DNA of 32,055 bases, taken from IMG/VR virus record IMGVR_UViG_3300032053_000309, positions 1-32,055 of that record; one strand, written 5' to 3'. Positions within the stretch are counted from its first letter, which is position 1, and each line of letters opens with the position of its first letter. The position numbers and the translations under genes are program-made. The notes under the pieces were generated by a model, which saw only the letters and a list, made by a program, of their open reading frames with translations, was not told the DNA's origin and did no database searches. Source of the DNA: a virus. Shown here piece after piece: positions 24,179 to 30,992 of the stretch.

Positions 24179-27082
24179 TCACACCATTCCAGCCGCGCGC
24201 CGCGGCGGCAACTTGTCCGGGAGCGGCCGCATGTCAACGCCAGCGCCCTGCGCCTGTCCTCCCCCGCCTCCGCCACCTTGTTGCCCGAGGAGCTGCTCGA
24301 CCATCTGCGCGAGCTCGGGACTCTGCGCGCGGAGGTTGCTGAGCGCGAACTGCTGCTGAGCAGGCGGAAGCGAGGAGATGAGCCGCGCCTGCGCCTGCGC
24401 CATGGTCGGCAGATCGATCTGCATCTGCGTGACCTGCCCGTTCTGGTCCTGGGGCATCTGCTGCCCCGCGTTGAGCGGGCTCTGCATCGGCGACGGCACG
24501 CCGCCCTCGAGACCCTCCGCGCTCTCCGGACCGCCAGCCTCGCCCGGCGCCGGCGGAGCTCCCATCGCAGCCTGCTGCGCTTGCTGCGCTTCGACCTGGT
24601 ACTTCATCATGATCTTCTGCGACTCGCCCTGGATCTCCGCGAGCGCGAGCTGCTGCTTCTTCGTGACCTCAAGGCGCTTATCGAACTCGCGCAGCATGAT
24701 CTCGTTCTCGTCGTTCTGCGACAGGTCCGAGTCCGAGAGGAGCGTCGTGTCGGAGACCTTCCCCGCCGAGTTGAGCTGGAACATGTAGGCCTTCCGCTGG
24801 ATGTCGTCGGCCATCTTGAACGGCTTGAACCGGATGTTCGCCATTGGCCAGCCGAGGTACGACGAGACGCTCGTCATGATGTACTTAGCGAGCATCCGCT
24901 GCCGCTGGTTGTACCCGAGGAACTGGTTCTCAAGCATCCGCATCGAGACGTTCGTCCCGGCGTAGGACATGCCGCCCTTGATGAACTCGAGAGGGACCTG
25001 CATGCCGTTGATGATCTGCTCGCTCCAGGCCTGAATCTCCTGGGTCATGAGCAGCGCGCGCCCGTCACCACCGATGGTCTGGTTGCCAATCGGGAGCGGC
25101 ATGATCGGGATGTAGTTGTTGTCGTAGCGCCAGCGCGCGATCTCCGTCGCAACGTGATCGCGCCAGTCGACGAGGTTGATCGTCGTGTAAGGGTCGGCAC
25201 TTCCGCTCCCTGCCTGCGGGAAGAGCACGCGCAGAGGCACGATGTGCTCGAGGAGAATCGCCTCCTGCGCCTTCTTCATGAGCTGCAGGTAGAACGTGTC
25301 CTTCAGAACGGGGAGGATGAGGGGAATGCCCCAGCCTCGGTCCTGGTTGGCGATCGTGGCGCGACGGAGGTGGAAGAAGTTGTCCTTCGAGAAGACAATC
25401 CCTTTCCCCTCCTTGATCGCCTGCATGAAGATCTGGGGGAGCTGCTCGACGGTGTCCTTCCGGCCGAGCGCGACGTCGTTCCGAACGATCGCGGGAATTG
25501 TGTAGTAGTACGAGTACTCCCCTGTGATGTCGTTGTAGTTGATCTCGATGTCTTCGGGGTTCCAGCGGATCGTCTTGATGCCGCTCGCGTTCTTGAAGTA
25601 GACGTCCGTCGCCACAGCGTCCGCGGTCTGATGGCACTTCGGGCACGTCAGACGGAACTCGTTGTTCGTGAACGCCCAGTACGGCCGGATCTTCGAGGCC
25701 ATGTCCTTGAAGTCGCACGCCCGGCACTGGAGGTACTTCTTGAAGGGGAAGCCGAGGCTGACCGCGCTGTTGCCGTAGCAATTCCCAGTGAGCACACCGT
25801 GCTCGATGACGAACGAGTGTGTTTCCGGTTCAATGCAGCAGAAGACATCTTCGACACGGTCGGTCGGGACCACCTTCTTGACCTCAATGAACTTACCGTA
25901 GGAGGTCTTCTCGAACTTCTCCTCGAAAAGAGCTCGCTGGTCCGGACGAATGAAATCTTCAGGGAGCAGGTACTGCTTCTTCAGGTTCAGAACATTGACG
26001 GGCTCTTCCTGCTTCGTGAAATTGCTCCACTGCCAGTACTCACGAACCTTCCCACCGAGCATCCCGAACCAAGGAAGACGTTGGGAAATTTCGACAAGAA
26101 CGTCCGAGGTCTTCTGGTTCAGTGTGACGCAACCGTCGCGCTTGGAAACGTGGCCATCCGTCGAAAGAAGGCCGCAGGTGAACCCGTACCAGTAGCTCGC
26201 TGAGGCATCGCCCTTCGGAGGTGACTTGAAGCAGGGATCCAAGCCGTACACACCGAGGTACTTCTCCTCGTGATGCGGCGTGATTGCGGAGGAGTGCCCC
26301 TCGAAGTACTTCGCGAGCTTCCGCTTTTCCTGCGTGTAGAGAATCAGATGGGCCTGCCGTCCCTCATTCGACGTGGTCCCGTCGCCGAACACGATCCCGT
26401 GACGGACACCCTCCCAGAACTCCTCGTTCTTCTCGGGTCGCTGTGCCACTACGCGGGGGATGGTCTTCCCCTTCAAGCTCTTGGTGACCTTCCAAACGAT
26501 CTTCTTTTCCTTTGCGTCCCACGTCGGCCAACGATGCTCGTCGGTAGCGAAGAGCACCCCATCTTCCGTGTGAACCTCCCAGAGACGCTGCTTCCCATAA
26601 AAATGGAAGCTGGCGGTACGGTAAACACCACCATCAGAGAGGACATCGACTGTTCGACCCGTCAGGTCTCGAATGGGCACCACACCCCCGCGTGTGACAA
26701 CGCGCGTTTCTCCCGAGAGGCAGTGGTAGTCGAGCCCGCTCTCCACGCGGAACGCGTTGAAGCGGAGCTGGTCGTTCAAGTACTCCGTCCAGAGCTTCAC
26801 CACCGACGGTGACTCGTGGTCGATGATGATGTCCGTGACGGGGTACTCGGAGAGCTTGAAGACCGTCGCGTTGATGATCGGGTTCGTGAGGAAGTAGTAG
26901 CGGCACCACTTGAAGAGCTGCTTGACGGTCGTCGGCAGGTACGTGTGCGCGACGTCAAAGAACGGGCTCGGGTAGTTGACGCCCTGGATGTTGTTGCCCT
27001 GGATGCGGCCGCGCGTGCTCGCGAAGCGGAGACCGCTCGCCGGACCTGCGCCCGGTCCGATTCCTCCACCGATGAAGCTCAT
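24179..27082 (-). CDS. Portal protein with intein
   Basis: The 967-aa ORF includes an intein at residues 121-434, leaving a spliced protein of about 653 aa. Portal identity rests on the overall layout: an N-terminal region with TTVKQLFKWCRYYFLTNPII, a body with FHLRRATIANQDRGWGIP, WSEQIINGMQVPLEFIKGG and FLGYNQRQRMLAKYI, and a Gln-rich helical C-terminus ending in a Gly-rich stretch (LLGQQGGGGGGG). These resemble portals of large myophages. Portals form the dodecameric DNA gate in the head vertex where terminase docks. Cys453, 456, 480 and 483 form a likely zinc ribbon in the C-extein, unusual for a portal. Its ATG overlaps the stop of the preceding gene (TGATG). Confidence 0.86.
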   Translation of the reverse strand: MSFIGGGIGPGAGPASGLRFASTRGRIQGNNIQGVNYPSPFFDVAHTYLPTTVKQLFKWCRYYFLTNPIINATVFKLSEYPVTDIIIDHESPSVVKLWTEYLNDQLRFNAFRVESGLDYHCLSGETRVVTRGGVVPIRDLTGRTVDVLSDGGVYRTASFHFYGKQRLWEVHTEDGVLFATDEHRWPTWDAKEKKIVWKVTKSLKGKTIPRVVAQRPEKNEEFWEGVRHGIVFGDGTTSNEGRQAHLILYTQEKRKLAKYFEGHSSAITPHHEEKYLGVYGLDPCFKSPPKGDASASYWYGFTCGLLSTDGHVSKRDGCVTLNQKTSDVLVEISQRLPWFGMLGGKVREYWQWSNFTKQEEPVNVLNLKKQYLLPEDFIRPDQRALFEEKFEKTSYGKFIEVKKVVPTDRVEDVFCCIEPETHSFVIEHGVLTGNCYGNSAVSLGFPFKKYLQCRACDFKDMASKIRPYWAFTNNEFRLTCPKCHQTADAVATDVYFKNASGIKTIRWNPEDIEINYNDITGEYSYYYTIPAIVRNDVALGRKDTVEQLPQIFMQAIKEGKGIVFSKDNFFHLRRATIANQDRGWGIPLILPVLKDTFYLQLMKKAQEAILLEHIVPLRVLFPQAGSGSADPYTTINLVDWRDHVATEIARWRYDNNYIPIMPLPIGNQTIGGDGRALLMTQEIQAWSEQIINGMQVPLEFIKGGMSYAGTNVSMRMLENQFLGYNQRQRMLAKYIMTSVSSYLGWPMANIRFKPFKMADDIQRKAYMFQLNSAGKVSDTTLLSDSDLSQNDENEIMLREFDKRLEVTKKQQLALAEIQGESQKIMMKYQVEAQQAQQAAMGAPPAPGEAGGPESAEGLEGGVPSPMQSPLNAGQQMPQDQNGQVTQMQIDLPTMAQAQARLISSLPPAQQQFALSNLRAQSPELAQMVEQLLGQQGGGGGGGQAQGAGVDMRPLPDKLPPRRAAGMV
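25781..26722 (-). mobile_element. Intein in the portal gene, 314 aa, with LAGLIDADG endonuclease
   Basis: It runs from Cys121 (CLSGETRVVT) to Asn434 (EHGVLTGN) of the portal ORF and is followed by Cys435. Block B is TDEH (180-183). The endonuclease helices are HGIVFGDGT (228-236) and FTCGLLSTDGH (301-311). Block F is VFCCIEPETHSFVIEH. As in the terminase intein, the residue before the terminal Asn is Gly, not His. Removal joins SGLDYH to CYGNSAVSLG. Codon use inside is visibly less GC-biased than in the flanking portal sequence. Confidence 0.93.
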
Positions 27083-27981
27083 CAGGTCACCTCTGGAACT
27101 TGTCCGGCGGCCGCCGGGCTCATGTTGCGCTCGACGGGCTGGGTCATCCCGTTCGTCTCTTGGTCACGCAGGTGCATGTTGTACTCGGGATGCCGCGGAC
27201 CCGCGGGCCTCCGGAAGCGGTCGATCATGCGCCCCGCACGGGCACCGGCCTGCGTGGCGAGCGCCGACGACGCCATCTGCGGGATGGTCGAGAGGCCTCC
27301 GGTGAGAACACCGGCTGCGAGCCCCGCGGCGTCTCCACCGATGCGCTCGGCGCGCCCCCTTTGAGGGTCCTCGGGACCGAGGGCAGAGTAGGCGAGACCG
27401 GCGCCAGAGAGCCCCATCATGGCCTTGCCGAGCGCGTCGCTATTCTGCCACTGATGGGTGAAGCCTTTTCGGAACGTACCTCCGGGATCGGAGCGAAGAG
27501 AGCGCGCGATGTCGGGGAGGCTCGTCATCCCCTCGGGACCCCTCACGCCGATGGAGGCTGCCCCACCCTCAGGAGCCCACCCGGTGAGTCCGTGGACCTG
27601 CCGCTGTCCGAAGCGCCCGGCGAATCCACTGACCGGATTCGCGAGGATCTTGTCGGCGATGCTCTTCGTCGCACCCCCCGCGAAGTGAGTTCCGGCAGCG
27701 CCCGCGGCGCCGCCAGCAAGGCCCCCGACGATGCCGCCGCGGATCGCGCCGGAGGCGCCACCAAAGAGTCCGTGGACGCCCGCCATCAACTCGCCGGAAC
27801 CTTGATCGCGGGCGTCTTGGTAGGCGTTGTACCCTTCACGCAGGCCGTTCACCCCGGCCCCGATTGCTGCTCCGGCACCGCCAAGAGCACCGATGGAATG
27901 CCCTAATTGCTGCCAGGGGACGGCCGAGGTCTTCAGGAGCTCGTCGTGGAAGGCGTGTAGCGCGCGCTCGAGATCAAGCAT
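27082..27981 (-). CDS. Glycine-zipper-rich virion-module protein, 299 aa
   Basis: The start overlaps the end of the 256-aa gene by 8 bases and the stop overlaps the portal start, so it belongs to the portal operon. Residues about 30-110 are a long Gly/Ala-rich hydrophobic region (GALGGAGAAIGAG, GGIVGGLAGGAAGAAG) of glycine-zipper type, able to insert into or span membranes. A second such region occurs at about 225-260. The rest is polar, with a basic Pro-rich tail. Similar glycine-zipper proteins in phages are internal or ejected virion proteins, which is a reasonable guess here. No family name can be assigned. Confidence 0.82.
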   Translation of the reverse strand: MLDLERALHAFHDELLKTSAVPWQQLGHSIGALGGAGAAIGAGVNGLREGYNAYQDARDQGSGELMAGVHGLFGGASGAIRGGIVGGLAGGAAGAAGTHFAGGATKSIADKILANPVSGFAGRFGQRQVHGLTGWAPEGGAASIGVRGPEGMTSLPDIARSLRSDPGGTFRKGFTHQWQNSDALGKAMMGLSGAGLAYSALGPEDPQRGRAERIGGDAAGLAAGVLTGGLSTIPQMASSALATQAGARAGRMIDRFRRPAGPRHPEYNMHLRDQETNGMTQPVERNMSPAAAGQVPEVT

Positions 27982-28744
27982 GGGAGATGAGCCTCAGCTG
28001 GTAGCGGAGCCGTTCGCGGCTCTCCTCGAGGAACTGGTGAGCGGCGAGCATGCGACGGAGCTGTTCGTCCTCGGCGGTGTCCTTCGCTGGCGCCACCTGC
28101 AACGTGCGCACTTGCGGGAAGCGGGTGCGTATCGAGGCGATGTCGACGTCAGCGTCATGCTCGACGTGGACGAACTGAAGGGGAGGTTCAGGGACGAGGA
28201 TACCGTCGTGGAGATGGACCACACCGAGGAACTTCTTCATCTCGTCTGACCACGAGACGTCGTTTCGGATGCGCATGGCGACGTCGGCGGCAACCATGCA
28301 CTGCGCGACGGTCGGCACCTGCAGCGTGATGAAGTCGGGGAACTCCCCGTTGAACGCCATGGCGCAAGGGGTGAACACCTCCCACCGTTCCCAGAAGCCC
28401 TCGGTCGCATGTAGGGCGAGGCAGGCGTGCAGCTTCTGGAGGTTCAAGTCGCTCGCCGGGACGCCGAACTCGTGGGGGATTGCGAGCTCGAACGTCTCGG
28501 GGGACCAGAGCATCCACTCGGGCCCGAACTTCCGTAGAAGAAGAAGATCGAGCGTGATCGGGTGCGTGTCCGGGTGCTGCCAGATGTTCTTGAGCGTAAC
28601 TCGTCCGACGTCAGCAAAGTGAGTAGTACTCACCTGGTGCTCGATCTTGTCGTTCTCCGCTACTGTCGTAGGGTCGTCATCGGGATGACGGAAGACCCTG
28701 GTGACTGCGTCAAGGAACGCCTGCTCGTAGTCCGGCCCATTCAT
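27974..28744 (-). CDS. Virion-module protein of unknown function, 256 aa
   Basis: The ATG lies 7 bases after the stop of the 484-aa gene, and the 3' end overlaps the glycine-zipper gene by 8 bases. The protein is mixed alpha/beta. The N-terminal half has a conserved-looking FGPEWMLWSPETFELAIPHE segment and a Trp-containing helix GFWERWEVF. The C-terminal ~60 residues form a charged helix (EDEQLRRMLAAHQFLEESRE). There is no membrane segment or catalytic motif. Four adjacent co-oriented genes including portal suggest a head or neck component. Confidence 0.82.
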   Translation of the reverse strand: MNGPDYEQAFLDAVTRVFRHPDDDPTTVAENDKIEHQVSTTHFADVGRVTLKNIWQHPDTHPITLDLLLLRKFGPEWMLWSPETFELAIPHEFGVPASDLNLQKLHACLALHATEGFWERWEVFTPCAMAFNGEFPDFITLQVPTVAQCMVAADVAMRIRNDVSWSDEMKKFLGVVHLHDGILVPEPPLQFVHVEHDADVDIASIRTRFPQVRTLQVAPAKDTAEDEQLRRMLAAHQFLEESRERLRYQLRLISHA

Positions 28745-28751
28745 CAGACGT

Positions 28752-30206
28752 CTATGCCGTCAGCTCGATGCCGGGGCCAGAGTTATCCACCGCCATGCGC
28801 ATGATGAGCTTCTTCTGGTCACGCGGGAGGCTCTTGAAGATCCCGACGGGATCCTTGCGGAACTCCTGCGCGAAGTCCTCGCTGAACGTGCTCTTGAGCG
28901 CGCGCACGCCGATCTTCGAGAGACGTCGGAGATCTTCCTCCGTCACCAGGTCGTTGCCGAGGATTTCGCTCCACGTGGTCTCGGCGGTCTTCTCACCGAA
29001 CGTGGAGTAGTACGGATCGGGCACGCCCCTGTTGTACGCGAAGTCGAGGTGGACGACCTTGTCGAACTCTTCGAGGACCGAACAGAACGTGCTCGCGTCG
29101 AACGACGCGCGCTTCTCGTAGATGTTGTCGAGGAGCGCGATGGCGTCCTTGTTCCCCCCGAGGGCCTCTCGGCGGAGCGCGTGGCCGACCTTGATCTCCT
29201 CCTCCGGAGCGTAGTCCTCCGCGGCGTACTTGCGTGCGACCTCACTGACGGGGATCCCGAGCGCGCTGGCGCGCTTCACCATCTGCACGCAGTACTCGCG
29301 CCGTTCCTCGGGAGCGAACATTCGTGAGTACTGGTCGAAGTATGCGCTCGCTTCTTTCACCTGCGCGTAGTTGTCGAGGGGGTACCGCCCCGGGAGCGCG
29401 AAGATGCTCGCCTTCTTCTCGACGACAACCTTGGGCGGCTCCTTGTTCGTGACGTCGACGTGCGGGTGCATCGCGCGCATCTGTTTCAGCGCGGGGATGT
29501 TCTCGCCCTTCGTGTAACCGTCGTAGCGATTCGACTCTTCGGGGCCGAAATCCTCTCCCTGACTACGACGGTCCTTCACCAAGTGGCCGATGTCCGCCGT
29601 CTTCTTCACGACGGTCTGCGAGACCACGGGGCCCTTGCTGGGGGCAGAGATAGGGTTGTCGACACTCGCGTTGATCTCCGCGCCCTTCATCATCTCCGCG
29701 CGGTAGGAGTCCCGTTGCTGCGGGGTGATGATCGTCCCGTCACGTCCGCCGAGCGCGCCGACGGCAGCATGGCGACCGGCCATCTCGTGCGCGGTGCCCG
29801 CGAGGATCGGGATGGACGCGATGCCCGCAAGGATCGGAGCGGCGCCCAGCGCGATCTTCTCGAGCTCGGGCGGCGGGGCGATGTTGTACCAGGCGCAGGC
29901 CACCTTGAGGTTCTCGGCGCCTCGAATGCGGGCCTCGACCGGGAGCTTGTGCGCGTTCTTCAAGAAGAACTGTACGGAGAGGGTTGTGTTCCCCTCGTCG
30001 ACGCACGCGTACTTGCGGATCTTCTGCCCATCGTTCTCGAGCACGAGCGCGAAGACGTCATCGGGCAGGGCGGCTCGATCTTCCGAGCCGAGCGCGCGGG
30101 CCGTTTTTACCTGCTCCGGAATGTCCGAGAAGGACGGGTAGAGACTGCGGAGGGTCTGCCCCTGGAAGTCATCGTAGATGTCCAAAACAAGACCACTCGT
30201 GCGCAT
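28752..30206 (-). CDS. Virion-type protein, 484 aa, first gene of the portal operon
   Basis: The frame is open to 30254, but the ATG at 30206 has AAGGAG 8 bases upstream, giving MRTSGLVLDIYDDFQGQTLR. The N-terminal third is mixed alpha/beta and ends in a hydrophobic Ala/Ile/Gly stretch (KIALGAAPILAGIASIPILAG, about 116-136) that could be a membrane helix. The middle is polar. The second half is helical with ALPGRYPLDNYAQVKEAS, EERREYCVQMVKRASALG and five K-x-A-[A/S] copies (KKAS, KEAS, KRAS, KYAA, KRAS). No enzyme motif is seen. A structural or ejected virion protein is the likeliest role, by context and composition. Confidence 0.84.
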   Translation of the reverse strand: MRTSGLVLDIYDDFQGQTLRSLYPSFSDIPEQVKTARALGSEDRAALPDDVFALVLENDGQKIRKYACVDEGNTTLSVQFFLKNAHKLPVEARIRGAENLKVACAWYNIAPPPELEKIALGAAPILAGIASIPILAGTAHEMAGRHAAVGALGGRDGTIITPQQRDSYRAEMMKGAEINASVDNPISAPSKGPVVSQTVVKKTADIGHLVKDRRSQGEDFGPEESNRYDGYTKGENIPALKQMRAMHPHVDVTNKEPPKVVVEKKASIFALPGRYPLDNYAQVKEASAYFDQYSRMFAPEERREYCVQMVKRASALGIPVSEVARKYAAEDYAPEEEIKVGHALRREALGGNKDAIALLDNIYEKRASFDASTFCSVLEEFDKVVHLDFAYNRGVPDPYYSTFGEKTAETTWSEILGNDLVTEEDLRRLSKIGVRALKSTFSEDFAQEFRKDPVGIFKSLPRDQKKLIMRMAVDNSGPGIELTA

Positions 30207-30317
30207 ACCGATGCTCCTTCTACCGACAATAGAGGGTCGGAGTTGTAGCGGCAATAATAGGGCAGCCCTGGGAGATAAGGGAATTGGAGGAAAGACGAAC
30301 TACCTCCGGAGGTTACC
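30207..30317. promoter_or_regulatory. Divergent intergenic region upstream of the portal operon
   Basis: These 111 bases separate the minus-strand 484-aa gene from the plus-strand Pro/Gln-rich gene, so both transcripts probably start here. The stretch is AT-richer than its surroundings, with AATAAT near 30254 and a GGGCAGCCC palindrome at about 30260-30268. At 30302-30313 there is a perfect 12-base palindrome ACCTCCGGAGGT that contains the GGAGGT ribosome binding site for the plus-strand gene. No clear sigma70 promoter is visible on either strand. Confidence 0.4.
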
Positions 30318-30929
30318 ATGAACGTGGCTACTTTTACGCCCCAGCGGAAGGATGAAGTACCCCCCTGTTACGGAAAGGAATGGAGTGGAACAGCGCCTGA
30401 GTGCGCGGGAGGACCCGACCCGAAGTTCACCGGCAAAGATGGCTCGCACGTACTAGAAGTATGTGACTACTACCAGTCGTGCGGCTCTCAGGTGAACGCA
30501 AAAAGGTTGATTCCTTCCTCGCAGCTTGTTCGCCAGGCCCCACCGGCACCCCCGGTGGTACAACATTCCGCCTCGACGTTCAGGGAGTACGCGCAGCAGC
30601 AGCAAGCAGCACAGGCACACGCGGCGGCGATTGCGGCGGCTCAACGGGCAGCTATGGCGCCCCAGCCTCCTCCGCAGTACGTCTACCCGTATCAACAGCA
30701 ACCGGTCCCGCAGATGATGCAGGCGCCGGCGCAGTACCAACACCCCGCGCACACGTACCAGTTGAATTACCAGGTGCCGGGGTATCTGACGGTTCCCGAG
30801 CAGCGCCCTGTCGAGGGCTCTTTCTGGGCGCTCCTCGGTCGCGAGGCGCTGCGGTCCATGGGTAAGGCCTTCGGCCATACCATCGCGAACTTCTTCGACG
30901 CGAATCCGTTCAGGCTTCCGCCGAAGTAA
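30318..30929 (+). CDS. Cys4 plus Pro/Gln-rich protein, 203 aa
   Basis: The ATG follows GGAGGTTACC, one of the best ribosome binding sites in the window. Residues 1-60 carry four Cys (17, 29, 49, 55), perhaps one small metal-binding or disulfide module. Residues about 70-155 are low complexity, dominated by Gln, Ala, Pro and Tyr (YAQQQQAAQAHAAAIAAAQR, PQPPPQYVYPYQQQ), and are probably disordered. The last ~40 residues return to a normal amphipathic sequence (GSFWALLGREALRSMGKAFG). The disordered middle may be a flexible linker or drive condensation. The family and function are not recognised. A terminator follows immediately. Confidence 0.8.
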   Translation: MNVATFTPQRKDEVPPCYGKEWSGTAPECAGGPDPKFTGKDGSHVLEVCDYYQSCGSQVNAKRLIPSSQLVRQAPPAPPVVQHSASTFREYAQQQQAAQAHAAAIAAAQRAAMAPQPPPQYVYPYQQQPVPQMMQAPAQYQHPAHTYQLNYQVPGYLTVPEQRPVEGSFWALLGREALRSMGKAFGHTIANFFDANPFRLPPK

Positions 30930-30939
30930 GAAGTAGTGG

Positions 30940-30975
30940 AGCAGCGGGGGGAATCTACCTCCCGCTGCTTCTTTT
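30940..30975 (+). terminator. Intrinsic terminator after the Pro/Gln-rich gene
   Basis: Arms 30940-30951 and 30958-30969 (core AGCAGCGGG/CCCGCTGCT) close a six-base loop, followed by TCTTTT at 30970-30975. The start of the helicase gene lies 18 bases further on, so that gene depends on readthrough or on a promoter overlapping this site. Confidence 0.85.
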
Positions 30976-30992
30976 AGCCGCCGAGGAGAAGA

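Noticed and set aside
24161-26203. Long plus-strand ORF of 680 codons opposite the portal gene
   Set aside because: Arg/Leu/Val/Asp-rich shadow of the GC-rich portal frame; it reads through both portal and intein without domain structure and has no ribosome binding site.
18989-30279. Shared GGGnGATAAG sequence upstream of the plus-strand genes at 19014 and 30318, considered as a phage promoter element
   Set aside because: Only two copies (18989-18998 and 30270-30279), at different distances from the start codons (about 15 and 38 bases). Likely chance.
30250-30285. TATTAT on the minus strand as a -10 box for the portal operon
   Set aside because: No acceptable -35 element at 16-18 bases, and the phage polymerase may not use sigma70-type promoters.
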